DNA from: Amborella trichopoda
Taxonomy: Eukaryota; Streptophyta; Magnoliopsida; Amborellales; Amborellaceae
Reading direction: 5' to 3'
Assembly: GCF_000471905.2 (NCBI RefSeq)
Contig: NW_006499799.1
Location: 4,956,023-5,020,022, forward strand
Length of the DNA stretch: 64,000 nt
In this document: in pieces, positions 50,300-60,942 of the stretch
Layout of the letters: every line of letters begins with the position of its first letter
Position numbering within the stretch: the first letter of the stretch is position 1
Notes under the pieces: generated by a model
Told to the model about the DNA's origin: nothing
The model's database searches: none
The model's input: only the letters and a program-made list of their open reading frames with translations
Translations under genes and position numbers: made by a program

Positions 50300-50418
50300 C
50301 AGATATGGATTGCTCTTTCAAGATGTCATCGGTTGGAAAATCAGCTTATATACAATATTAGAATTGGCTGTTACGCAGGGCTCACAATGGATCTTCATAA
50401 CTCCGCATGACATCAGGT
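50300..50418 (+). pseudogene. SMC6: Captured exon fragment of SMC6 (host gene) inside the MULE
   Basis: The + strand reads FQDVIGWKISLYTILELAV followed by TQGSQWIFITPHDI. This matches the near-C-terminal segment of plant SMC6 proteins (recalled Arabidopsis form: KISLDTLVDFAIGEGSQWMF then ITPHDIS). The match ends at CATCAG before GTATAA, a credible splice donor, with intron-like DNA beyond. A genomic exon-plus-intron fragment was therefore probably copied, as in Pack-MULEs. SMC6 is a subunit of the SMC5/6 complex, acting in DNA repair and recombination. Only about 35 codons are present, so it has no SMC function. Upstream similarity fades before 50300. Confidence 0.8.
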
Positions 50419-51900
50419 ATAAACTAAAATTTGTATCTATCATTCTTATGAATTGTAATCTCTGTTTGACCTCTCTCTCTTTCTTAAGAATTTAATGATT
50501 GTAACCTCTAATTCAGATTGTTAATTCAAATGGACTTTGAATTGACAAACCATCTGAGTTATAATTCCTCTCTTTTAGCTTACCTAATCTTGTTTGTGGA
50601 GTATCATTGTGACTATTCTCTAAGTCATTTGGTGACTGTTATTGTGGTCATTCATCTTCTAGCTTGGATTAGTTAATTCAATTCTTTTGGTCCTTGTGCT
50701 TTCCAACTCAATAGTGTCTTCCTTGTTTTTGACATGTCCATGGATTTAGAATTAGTTAGGATGCTTGTTGATTTGAATTGCCATGTTTAGTTCCTGCTCT
50801 CTTGTTGGTTTGCACATGGCCATCGAAACATTGATGGGAAGATCATGGAAAGTTAAGGTTGTTTCATATGGACCAGTTCAAAATAACGTAAAACCTTGGA
50901 CTCCTATGCCTATGTCTATGTCACACTCCATTGTTGACTGAGACGCCCGAGCATGCTATGGATTTTGTCTCAAATGAGATTTCTCGCCATTTGTTAGCTA
51001 TCTAAAATTTGCTTATGTGGTTTGCACTGCTATAAATATGTGCTAGTAATGAAATCTGTAAACTTATTTCTAAGAGTTTGCAACAATGTTTCAAACCAAA
51101 TCACATTTCAAGGTAGTCTTCTACAAGAAGCACACAATTCATATCGACTTTAATTTACTCTAATTTAAATCCAATATCGACACCAATAATTGTTTCATGG
51201 GTTGTGAGATACTTTACAACAAAAGTAATACAAACATAAACGCATTCGTTACACAAGAAAAATGTAAACTGTTGCTATAGAAACAAAAAACAATCTACGA
51301 AAACTAAAAAGAAAAAACAAAAACAAAAAAAAGAAACAACTAACCACAACACAATGATATACGTAGTTCAGCAATGTATTTATGTCCACAAAAGATGAAA
51401 ACTTTTTTATTGGCAACGAAAAATAGAGTAACACAAGCTCTTTTCCTCATGTCTCTCTTATTACAAAGCAATCTGTATTTTTTTTTAACTATTGATGAAT
51501 CTCCAATTGCAACAATATATATCGAATTTTAGATAGATGGTATAAATTATCAAAATACTTTTATACGAATATATATTAAGTTTTAAATATATCAAATCCC
51601 ATATACGGATATATTTAAATTTTTTCTTAAGGGTTATCGTCCCAAAACCTCCGGAAGGGCCAAGTCCATCATGTCAACCTATCAAGACAACTCTTTTGAG
51701 CCTCAAACCCTACGGGCCTTCGGGCTTTTAACGGCCCTCTGGAGTCGTCTTTTTTACTCCATGTTGGAAGATTTATTTCACATCAATACTCAAATAGTTG
51801 CATTCGCCCTAAAGTATCAACAATTCGTTGTTGACCATTAGTTCAAGATTGACCATAATATGCTATTGCGATTATTGTAACTAATTTGGAAAAAAGTACA
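50419..51900 (+). other. Non-coding interior of the MULE
   Basis: T-rich, intron-like sequence follows the SMC6 exon to about 51000 and may be captured SMC6 intron. Further AT-rich DNA runs to 51900, with a short GC-richer patch near 51640-51740. No gene is recognised. Confidence 0.45.
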
Positions 51901-52240
51901 ATTTGGACATTGATAGTATATTCTTCATGGGTACCATTGGTTCAAGATTGACCATAATATGCTATTGCGACGGTTCATGATTGACCATAATATGCTATTG
52001 CGATTATTGTAACTAATTGTTTGGTTAAATTTGTGACGCCTCAACTTTACATTATAATTCATCCCTTCCATATATTCACCATATATTGGAAAAAAGTACA
52101 ATTTGGACATTGATAGTATATTCTTCATGGGTTAGATCGGGAGCTTGATATACTTATTCATCATACATTGGAAAAAAAGTACAATTTGGGCATCGATAGT
52201 ATATTCTTCTTGGATTAGATCGGGAGCTTGATATACTTAC
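51900..52240. repeat. Irregular short tandem repeats in the MULE interior
   Basis: Recurring blocks are AAAAAGTACAATTTGGACAT, TGATAGTATATTCTTCATGG and GACCATAATATGCTATTGCG. Each occurs two to three times in partly scrambled order between about 51840 and 52240. Confidence 0.8.
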
Positions 52241-52464
52241 GTTGCACTGTGGATAGGTTCGCCGTGGATATAGTTGTAGTTCAAAGGTGTAGACTTGCAT
52301 CCCAATTTCATAAGAAGTAAACAAAGGAAATTAATTATTTTCCCTCGATAGCATGAAACAATGGAAAAAAAATTCTCACACTGAATGCTTTTCAATCACT
52401 AACAATTTGTAGAGTAAAAAAATAAGCCTATTCAAACCAGATACGCTTGAAAGTTCAAGCAACC

Positions 52465-52976
52465 AATAACAATTTATACATGATGCGCATAGTAGGAATG
52501 AGTAGGTACGGAAGAAATAATGGAATCACGTGGTATGGTTTGGTGATCCAACGGAAAGGCTTGCAGACGATACAAATGAGCAGCACGGAAATAGCTCAAG
52601 GTTTTGGAGAGAAACCAATGATGTTATACATTTAATCAATATAGATATATACCTTAAAAAATAAGGTATACACTCCTTGTATATAACATACATAAGACAA
52701 CGAATAAAATAAAGATAAAGCAAACAATAACAATTTATACATGATGCGCATAGTAGGAATGAGTAGGTACGGAAGAAATAATGGAATCACGTGGTATGGT
52801 TTGGTGATCCAACGGAAAGGCTAGCAGACAATACAAATGAGCAGCACGAAAATAGCTCAAGGTTTTGGAGAGAAACCAATGATGTTATACATTTAATCAA
52901 TATAGATATATACCTTCAAAAATAAGGTATACACTCCTTGTATATAACATACATAAGACAACGAATAAAATAAAGA
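52465..52976. repeat. 261-bp tandem duplication, nearly identical
   Basis: Copy 1 is 52465-52725 and copy 2 is 52726-52976. Both start AATAACAATTTATACATGAT and contain GGTACGGAAGAAATAATGG. Only about four or five differences are visible, so the duplication is recent compared with the divergence of the arms. Confidence 0.92.
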
Positions 52977-53300
52977 GATTTCAATCACTAACAGATACAT
53001 TCAAGCTGACGAGCAACTAAAGCAAAGACAATAGTAATGGACGATCCCATGGAGGGGATAGGAGCATCAACACATGGTGAAACAGAAGTTACATGGTACA
53101 TCATGATAACTAATTGCTAACATATTTTCCTCTTTGATACATAGCCTTAATTGCAAACTAGAAATAATACACATCAATTTGCATCCAATATAAACAAACA
53201 ACGTTCGAAACAAATAACAGATCCATAACATAGTCAAGACTATTCACTAGAACAAAAAGACTCTGAGAAATCCATTTATGGTTGGCAAGTCATTGCCTCA

Positions 53301-53690
53301 TGCCAACAAATGGCTGAATGAGATTTCAAACAAGCAACAGAGATCGATAATGAAATTTCTACAACCGGTTTGCAATCACCTAAGAGTATAGCATCAACCT
53401 TCATGCATGTCTAAGCTAGCACTTACTGAATGAAAAGACAACTTCAATGAGATTGCTATGAGCACTAAACACTAGATTAGATACCATAGGCCTAGTGCCA
53501 ACAAATGGCTGAATGAGATTCCAAACAAGCAACAGAGATCGATAATGAAATTTCTACAACCGGTTTGCAATCACCTAGGAGTATAGCATCTACCTTCATG
53601 CATGTCTAAGCTAGCACTTATTGAATGAAAAGACAACTTCAATGAGATTGCTATGAGCACTAAACACTAGATTAGATACCATAGGCCTAG
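53301..53690. repeat. 195-bp tandem duplication at the inner edge of the right arm
   Basis: Copy 1 is 53301-53495 and copy 2 is 53496-53690. Each starts TGCCAACAAATGGCTGAATG and ends CCATAGGCCTAG(TG). Very few differences are visible. The ends of the units overlap sequence that is also present in the left arm near 47580-47640. Confidence 0.92.
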
Positions 53691-55450
53691 TGCTTTCATA
53701 GTTCACATATGACATTAATAGTGTCAAGACACAGACCTGATGTATCTATAAAAAAAAAATGTTTCAACAAGTTGATCATGCCTAACAAATTTAAGAATTT
53801 TACTAGTGAGACTGCATGCTATTGTGTCTCCTTACCACAAGAATCACTTTTAGAAACCACAACCCATAGTCCCCAAACCACGTATTAAGATAACCCAAAA
53901 GTCACAATTTCATAAGTACTTATATAACTTACGAATATCCTCCAAAAAATCCGCCCATCACATCACACATTGTGCATAAAGTACACAATGTACTCAAAAT
54001 TCTTCACATACGAATCAAATTGAAGCCCACATATGAATCAAATTCAGGCCCATCAGTATACTTTTCCATTGAAATATCAAGTATAATGTGAACTTTAACA
54101 GTAACCATTTCCATTGAAATAACAATGATAATAGGTCTGCTAATGTATTAAAAAAAAAATGCCATTGAAAAAGAAATAGCCCTAAAAAATAGTGATGACA
54201 GAAAAATAGGATGAGCACATATGATTCAAATTCAAGCCCATCAGTAGACTTATCCATTGAAATATTACGGATAATGGGAACATCATCACTAACCTTTTCC
54301 ATTGAAATAACAATGTTAATTTTCTTTTTCATTTTTATTTTGGGCATTTGGTCACAGGCCTCCAATTGAAGACAAAAGAAAAAATACTCGATTTTAGTGA
54401 AATATGGTTCATTTGATTCATTATTCGTTAAATAATTACATTTTTGGTTCAATTATTTGGATTAAAGCCTAGTTTTGTGTAGATCATGCCCCAACATTTA
54501 GGATCTCTGAGCTTGATATTTTGAAAATACAGTACTAATACAAACCCATCTCCTATTTTTCAAAGCAAAAAACGCAGGGTTACACCATTAGAACAAACAT
54601 CCTATTTTCATAGCAAACACATGTTTCATAGCAAAAAAACCAGATTTACAACATTAGAACAAACATCCTATTTTTTATAGCAAAAAATGCAGATCAGTAA
54701 TGAATACCCCAAATGCAAACTAGCAAAGAAACCAGATTTACAGCATTAGAACAAACATCCTAATTTTCATAGCAAAAAACACAGATCAATAATGAATACC
54801 CCAAATGCAAACTAGCAAAAAAACCATATTTACAGCATTAGAACAAACATCCTATTTTTCATAGAAACAAATGCATATCAGTAATGAATACCCCAAATGC
54901 AAACTCATCACGGGGTTTTCAAAACAAAAAACATGAACAATCCATTCTATTTGTACCTTTGTGACTGCGATTATGATAGGGCTTTCACTTCTGTTCTCGT
55001 ATGAGAGGCGTAGAGAGAGGGAGACGTCAGTTTGGTAGGGCTTACTCTGTATTTCTGGTTTAGAGAGAGAGAGAGGGTGTATTAGGGCTCATGTAGTTCG
55101 TGAAAGATAGAAGAAACTGGAGATAGGCTCCTCTCGTTTTAGATAGAGAAAGGGAATGGTTTTTGATTTTGTGTGGTTTAGAGAGAGAGAGGGAGTGGAT
55201 GCATCGGTAGAGAGAGAGAGAGATGGAGTATGAGAAGGGCTTGAGCCTGGTAGGCCTGCCATCTCTACACGGTAGGTGGGAGTGTAGGCGGGAGTTTGCA
55301 GGCCTAAGCTGTCTCCATTTCAAATCGAGTTTCACTTCTGCAGCTAGTGTTTCTCCTTTTGAATGAGGACCCTTGATTTTAACCCCGTTAATTCGGGCCG
55401 TTGGCGCACCACAACCACATACGCCAATGGGCATATCCCATATTTTCCTC
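53600..55450 (-). repeat. Right inverted arm of the MULE
   Basis: This is the inverted counterpart of 45305-47640. It carries the same ordered blocks, about two 190-bp units (53990-54370), the 91-bp array (54560-54910), the purine-rich leader-like DNA and the terminal ATGGGATATGCCCATT (reverse-complemented). Confidence 0.82.
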
Positions 55451-55863
55451 TATATATATATATATAAAAGGAGTGTAGAATTAAGTGAGAGGTTAAGAAG
55501 GCATTGGGCTAGAGAGAGAAAAATGATGTTCAAAGTGAGTTAGAGAGAGAGGATAAGGGACGCCACAATGCCTTGTAAAGAGAGAAAAAGTGCGTGAAAT
55601 GACGTGGGTTGTTGGGCTCGAAGGAATGTGTGCACGAGCTCTTCAGTTGTTAGGATGAGTGATTTGTTCAGCAAGGGATGCTTACGTGAGTAAAATACAA
55701 TGGATGAATGCTTGTTAAGCAAGGGATGCTTACAAATCTTTCTACAAGAATTTGTGCAAGGATTTGAAAATACGATGGATGAATGCTATGTTTTAGCAAG
55801 GGATGCTTACAAATCTTTCTACAAGGGTTTGTGCAAGGGTTTGATTGAAAGTTTGATGTTGGA
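55451..55863. repeat. Short tandem repeats beside the second LTR element
   Basis: After a TA microsatellite (55452-55466) there is GA-rich DNA. Three degenerate units follow from about 55672, sharing AGCAAGGGATGCTTAC, TTTCTACAAG(A/G)(A/G)TTTG and TGCAAGG(A/G)TTTGA, with a period of about 80 bp. No gene is seen. Confidence 0.65.
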
Positions 55864-56239
55864 TGTTGGTAAATATTGATGAAGCGTGGAAGAGACAACC
55901 TGAGATTAGAGAAAAGGTGCTGTGAGGTTGGTGATCGCTGGGTTTGGATTTTGGATCCCTTCACTTTTTAGAGAGAGAGAGTATGCTTTTTTCTTGTTAT
56001 ACACATCCTCTCTTTGCATCTCACTTTATAGGGAGAAGAAGAGGTAACCATTGTATTTCTCCAACAGGTCTTTGAGAAAGCGAAGGGTTCCCTAATCTCC
56101 AACAGGTCTCTGAGAAAGTGAAGGGTTCCCTGATCTCCAACTGGTGTCTGAGAAAACGAGGGGTTCCCTGATCTCAGGGACATCCAAGGTTCATATGGAC
56201 GTTGGATCATATGACTGTTGGATTTATATTGGATTCCCA
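55864..56239 (-). repeat. Left LTR (3' LTR of the minus-strand element)
   Basis: It contains three tandem units of about 39 bp (GGTTCCCTGATCTCCAAC type), whereas the right LTR has two. The inner end is approximate. Confidence 0.7.
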
Positions 56240-57429
56240 TTGTCGTGATGTTTTTATATGACCGTTGGATTTATATTGGATTTACATTGTCATGACGTTT
56301 TTATCACGCTTTTGCGGATATGCATCTCCTAACAAACGCCTATCATGAAGATTTTCACGCTAATGCAGATTTGTCACTCTTGAAAACTGACTGACTTAAA
56401 TTTAGGCCCCATTAAGCTAGTGTGCTTAGACATTAGTTCAACACTTAAACCCTTTGTTATTGGATCATCGATCATATCTAATGAGGGCAAGTAACAAACA
56501 GTTACTTTACCTTTCTCAACTACATCATGAATGTAGTAATATTGGACATCTATATGTCTTCCTTTGGAGCTATTTGCTCAACTTTGATATAATTTAATTG
56601 TGGCTTGATTATCACAAAATATTTGGATCGGTCTATCGATTATTTTACAGCTTCAAGTTGTCTATGAAGCCCTTTATCCAAACGACAAAAGTACAAGCAG
56701 TGCTACATGCAATGTACTCAGCTTCCTGTGTGTACCTAGCTATACACCCTGTTTCTTGCTAGACCAAGAAACAATTGTCCCTCTAAAGAGGAAAATATGT
56801 CATGAGGTGGATTTACTATCGTCCTTATCCCTAGTAAAATCTGCATCTGAATATCCTATTACTTCAAGCTTATTTGCTTGAAAACAAAATTTTAGATGCT
56901 TTGTTCTCTTAATGTACCTAAGAATTCCTTTTACTGTTTTCCAATGAACTATGCCTAGATTAATTTGATATCTACTAAAAAATCCTATGGCATAACTCAA
57001 ATATGGTATTGTACATCTTACTACATATACCAAGCTACCAATATCTTGTGTATAGGGAACGCTAGGCTTTTCTTGTCATTCTACTGGACAATCCTTCTGA
57101 GACAACTTTACTCCATTTTCAACAGGAGTAGACAATGGTTTACAATTTTCCAGTTGAAATCTTTTGAGAACAGAGTCAAGATAGCTCTCTGCTCAAGCAC
57201 AACATTTTTTATTTTCTATCTCTAGTTATTTTTATGCTTAGGATATAAGATGCTTCTCCCATATCCTTCATCTCAAGCTGAGAAGAAAGCTATGACTTAG
57301 TCTTATCAATCATTTCTAAGCTATTTTCAGCTATTAGGATATCATCTACATATAAACATAGTATTGTGAATTTACTCCCACTCTTCAAGACATACAAATC
57401 ATCAAGGTATTACTAGATAGGATGTAGCC

Positions 57430-58290
57430 ATTAAGAAATTATAAGACACTATATTAAAGTAGGAGTTCAATCTGAATTGACCACAATTAAGTGGCAAGCA
57501 AATCTCTTCGTTACAATCAACAAATACCATGCCGATATTCCTACTTATCAAGAATTACTAAAGAAATATTTCTCATTCGAAATTAAGTTACACAGTCCAC
57601 AAACATAGTTGTAGAACTCTATCACATGTAAAACAAGAAGTTGCCAATCTCATTTCCTTTATGTTTATTTAGACTGCAAATATTTTAGGGCACAAATCAA
57701 CATTGTAAACATTAATAACATCAATCTCTACTCTACTCATATCACGTTGTCTTAGAAACTTCTATATCAAATAATGAGCATCACTGTAGACAATGACCCC
57801 ACAAAAGGGATGCCTCATAGCTAGTAGTTGGTATCATACATGCACAACATCCAATTTGCACAGAATTTATATTTTAACCAATTTTATAAATTGTTTCAAT
57901 CTGATGATTTATGGCCGATGATCAAGTTCAGTGTGGGGCATTCAATCACAGGCCGAGGGGAAAGGGACAACAATATCTCTGCAATTAGGCATTTGAATTT
58001 TATCCCTAGACAGTCTATCAATTATCTTATAGGAACCTCTTAAATTTCGGAATTATACCAAAATTTTCATTTTATTCATATTTCCACTTGTAGTTTTACT
58101 TGATAGGAATTTATATTCAACAAATGCATTTCAGATGCAAATGACCCATCAAATTAGAGGGGAGTCCTTGATAAGGTTTCGAAAGATTTGGGTGTCCTCT
58201 CTATTCTGTATGGGAAGGCGCTCTTGCAAAAAATTGCAACAAGAAAGGTATATCATTTTTCATAATTATAGGTTTTCCAATAGTATCTGA
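57430..58290. other. Unassigned interior of the second LTR element
   Basis: AT-rich DNA between the Copia remnants and the helicase fragment. Short frames exist on both strands, but none resembles a family I know. Confidence 0.45.
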
Positions 58291-58314
58291 GAGCATAATA
58301 CTTGGTGATTTATT

Positions 58315-58925
58315 TATTTATTATTTTTAAAAGATCCTTAAAATAGTCCCTATATCTTTTTATATCCACAGTTGCATACATCAATACCACCCTCAATTCA
58401 TTATGCTTTAGCATAAACTGCTTTACACAAACAAGATCCATATTGAATTCCACAGATCTCTCATGGACTTCATCTAAAATGATGAACTTGTACGTTTTAA
58501 GCTCTACAATCCCTTTCTCTCGCATTTCTTCCATCAAGACCTGCTGTTTTAAATACAACTTTTTTTGACGATAAATAGAAGTCAACTCAAGTTTGTATAT
58601 CATGGATTTGGTTTTTTTTTATAATGAAAATACCATGGATTTGTTCTTTTCAATTGACCAATATGACATCCAACTTCATCTCCAACTTGGCAACTACGAG
58701 CTTCAGCAACCATTTTTGCAACTGCCACAACAGCGAACCTTCTAGGTTGGGTATACAAAATGGGCTGCAATCCTGCCTGTAGGAGGAACTAGGGAATTTG
58801 TGAGCTTTTCCCACAGCCAGTATCACCAACTATGAGAACGGTTGTTGTTTATCTTCTCAACTATGCGATCCTTCAAAGCCATGATTGTAAGGTCCACTGG
58901 GTTCCATGAAGAAGGAGGCGCCATT
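58315..58925 (-). pseudogene. 5' part of a DExH8-like RNA helicase gene (CCCH/DEAH type), captured
   Basis: On the minus strand the fragment starts with an ATG context encoding MAPPSSWNPVDL and MALKDRIVEKI. It continues through a Walker-A-like TGCGKS region, then EEMREKG, KFIILDEVHERSVEF (motif II, DEVH), LVCVKQF and LRVVLMYATVDI (motif III SAT altered to YAT), ending RYRDYFKDL. This order matches plant DExH8-type helicases (zinc finger CCCH and DEAH helicase proteins). Purine-rich sequence upstream (to about 59060) resembles a plant 5' leader. The coding sequence is broken, carries only the first fifth or so of the protein, and sits between LTRs in the same orientation as the Copia remnants. 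It is therefore probably a transduced or inserted host fragment. Confidence 0.82.
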
Positions 58926-59199
58926 GTTAATTCTCACTCTAGGGTTTGGTGTTTCTCTCTCCCTTTAAACCAGAAAAACCTACTACTACTCTCCCTCCTC
59001 CAGGCTTCCCAGAGACCTCCGACTCTCTCTCTGTCTCTCTCTAAAATTGTTGCTCCTCTGTGAGAGAGGGTTTTTTAGCAATTCTAAAATATGGGGAATA
59101 TTTAACTGGAGCATGCAGGCCTATCCTTCAGCATGTTGAAGGTTTGGGTAACATCCGTGTTCCTATAACAGTTGGGATAAAGGTTATTTGGAATTGATC

Positions 59200-59350
59200 A
59201 ATACAAAAGGTGGGCACGATACTTATCTTTTAATTAACACTATGAACCAAGATAAGATAGCAACTTATCCTTTAATTAATGTTGTGAACCAATATAAGAT
59301 AGTAACTTCTCCTTTAATTAACACTGCGAACCAAGATAAGATAGCAGTAT
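59200..59350. repeat. 42-bp tandem repeat
   Basis: Three units share CTTTTAATTAACACT(A/G) and GAACCAAGATAAGATAGCA, with a period of about 42 bp. They lie in the leader region of the minus-strand LTR element. Confidence 0.8.
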
Positions 59351-59487
59351 GATTTATACACAAAAATTGGGCATAGATAGTAACAAAAACGATGTATATG
59401 TAGAGAAACAAATCACATAACCTCTATCATTAAAAAAAAATTAGAGCAAAAAAAAGGGAAGATGGAACTTGGTCGTTCTGATACCAA

Positions 59488-59829
59488 TGTTGGTAAAAAT
59501 TGATGAAGTGTGGAAGACTAAACCCGAGATCAGAGAAAGGGGCGTTGTGAGGCTGGTGATAGCAGAGCCTGAATTTTTTATCCCTTCACTTTTTAGACAG
59601 AGCGAGTACGCCTTTTTCTTGTTGTACACATCCTCTCTCTGGCTTCCCATTTTATAGGGAGAAGAAGGGGTAACCATTGTATTTCTCTAATGGGTCTCTG
59701 AGAAAACGAATGGTTCCCTGATCTCCAATGGGTGTCTAAGAAAACAAGAGGTTCCCTGATCTCAAGGACATCCAACGTTCATGTGGACGTTGGACTATAT
59801 GACCGTTGGATATATATTGGATTCCCACA
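59488..59829 (-). repeat. Right LTR (5' LTR of the minus-strand element)
   Basis: This is the direct repeat partner of 55864-56239. The candidate flanking pentamers TTGGA (left) and TTGTA (right) differ at one base, so the target duplication is uncertain. Confidence 0.65.
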
Positions 59830-60404
59830 TTGTAGGCTAAGATACGTAAGGCCTCATAGCCATATGTGTCAACATTGGAGAAGGCCCCTGGGGTTTCACG
59901 CTTGTGCAAGGGTTTGATGCTTGTGCAAGGTTTTAGTGTGCAAGGGTTTGATGCTGTAGATATTTACTTTGGCATGCAAGGGAAATAAGGTTTTCACAGA
60001 GAGAGTTGCCCTGTAGAAATCTAGAGAGAGAAATTTTTTTGATAGATGATTCTGTTATGTGGAATATGGCAACGAGACTAAAAAATTACTCAGATAGAAA
60101 GGGGAAGCTTTTGTAGGGGTTTTGATGAATGGGTTATTAGAATTAGCCATTAGTCTTGAGCATCGAAGAGTAGAGGAAACTTTTGTAGGGGTTTTGATGA
60201 ATGGGTTATTAGAATTAGCCATTAGTCTTGAGCATCGAAGAGTAGAGAGACGTGAAGGGGTCTTCAAAGGCATCAAAGAAGCGGGATGCCATTAGGAAGA
60301 CATGGAATGAGAGAAATAGAGTGGTGAGAAAGACAAAGAAGGGGTGTTGTCTTTAGGTCAAGCTTCTGGCCTCCTTCTTCTTACAGGTTAGTGTGTTTTT
60401 GCGT
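59830..60404. other. Intergenic DNA with small repeats
   Basis: Several GTGCAAGGGTTTGATG-type words (59912-59955) echo those left of the LTR element at 55825-55858. A 72-bp tandem duplication (60108-60251) is listed separately. No gene is recognised. Confidence 0.5.
60108..60251. repeat. 72-bp tandem duplication
   Basis: Two adjacent units (60108-60179 and 60180-60251) contain CTTTTGTAGGGGTTTTGATG and GAGCATCGAAGAGTAGAG and are nearly identical. Since 72 is a multiple of three, a minus-strand frame stays open with a 24-residue repeat, but nothing else suggests a gene. Confidence 0.92.
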
Positions 60405-60942
60405 CAGTGTTTACAAAATCGAATCGGAACGGTTAACCGGACATGGGCTTGGAAGCAGCGTAACCTACCTAACCAATAAACTAGCTGATTCAACTGCTCT
60501 AACCGGGCAAGTCTCGGGCAGTAAAAAAATGTTGAAAAACTAAAAAAATACAAAAACAACTACTAAAATATGAAGAGTATATAAAGAATGATTAAAACAA
60601 AACATATTCAAATGAAGTTGAAAATTAATGAAAGAATGGATTTTAACCCATTTTATATTTTCTAAGGGCTATTTTTAAAATTTTCTAAAAAAGATGGGAA
60701 ATATAAAAGTGAGTATTAATGACCAAATTTTTTTTTAATCTTTACAATAATGCAAAGAATATTTAAAAATGCATTACAAATCATATTCTTTATTTTTGAG
60801 AATTTATATATATATTTTTTGAATTTTTTTTTTTTAAAATACCGGTTAATCACCTTAACTGCCCAAAACGGGAATTGGCCACTGGTCGGTTCCGATCTAA
60901 CCGGGCGGTTAGAGGTTAGATCGGGCGATTTTGCAAATAATG
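60405..60942. mobile_element. Candidate hAT-like element with AACCGG-rich ends
   Basis: The left end is CAGTGTTTACAAAATCG followed by AATCGGAACGGTTAACCGG. The right end, reverse-complemented, is CATTATTTGCAAAATCG followed by TAACCGCCCGGTTAGATCGG. Subterminal AACCGG and GGTTA words are enriched and the middle is AT-rich. Flanking 8-mers (TTTTGCGT and GTTTGCTA) match only partly, so target duplication is not established. Confidence 0.5.

Larger units (their letters stand above)
45300..55450 (+). mobile_element. Giant Mutator-like element (MULE) with about 2-kb inverted arms
   Basis: The outermost sequences are inverted copies. The left starts TTGGGATACGCCCATT (45310), and the right, reverse-complemented, starts ATGGGATATGCCCATT. 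Both continue as GTATGTGGTTGTGGTGC and GATTAACGGGGTT-type blocks. The inverted homology persists, with indels, to about 47640 on the left and 53600 on the right, far longer than the few hundred bp usual for Mutator ends. Between the arms are a FAR1-type transposase pseudogene, a probable SMC6 exon, AT-rich filler and recent tandem duplications. Identity in the outer 250 bp is roughly 88% by eye. The expected 9-bp target duplication is obscured by an A-run on the left and a TA-run on the right. Confidence 0.85.
55864..59829 (-). mobile_element. Copia-like LTR element, fossil, minus strand, containing a host helicase fragment
   Basis: Short direct repeats at 55864-56239 and 59488-about 59829 both start TGTTGGTAAA and share ATTGATGAAG, TTATAGGGAGAAGAAG and GGTAACCATTGTATTTCTC. 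Next to the right repeat, on the minus strand, is TTGGTATCAGAACGACC, a tRNA-Met-like primer site, so the element reads right to left. Copia-type reverse transcriptase/RNase H remnants lie on the minus strand between about 56480 and 57420 (YVDDILIAEN and HWKTVKGILRYIKRTKHL). Gag, protease and integrase were not recognised. It is broken with many breaks. The LTRs differ by roughly 15% by eye, so it is probably older than the element at 36600. Confidence 0.78.

Noticed and set aside
50289-50495. Functional SMC6 gene
   Set aside because: Only about 35 matching codons, no ATPase head or hinge, and location inside a MULE.
60055-60276. 73-codon minus-strand repeat protein
   Set aside because: It results from a 72-bp duplication; no supporting homology.
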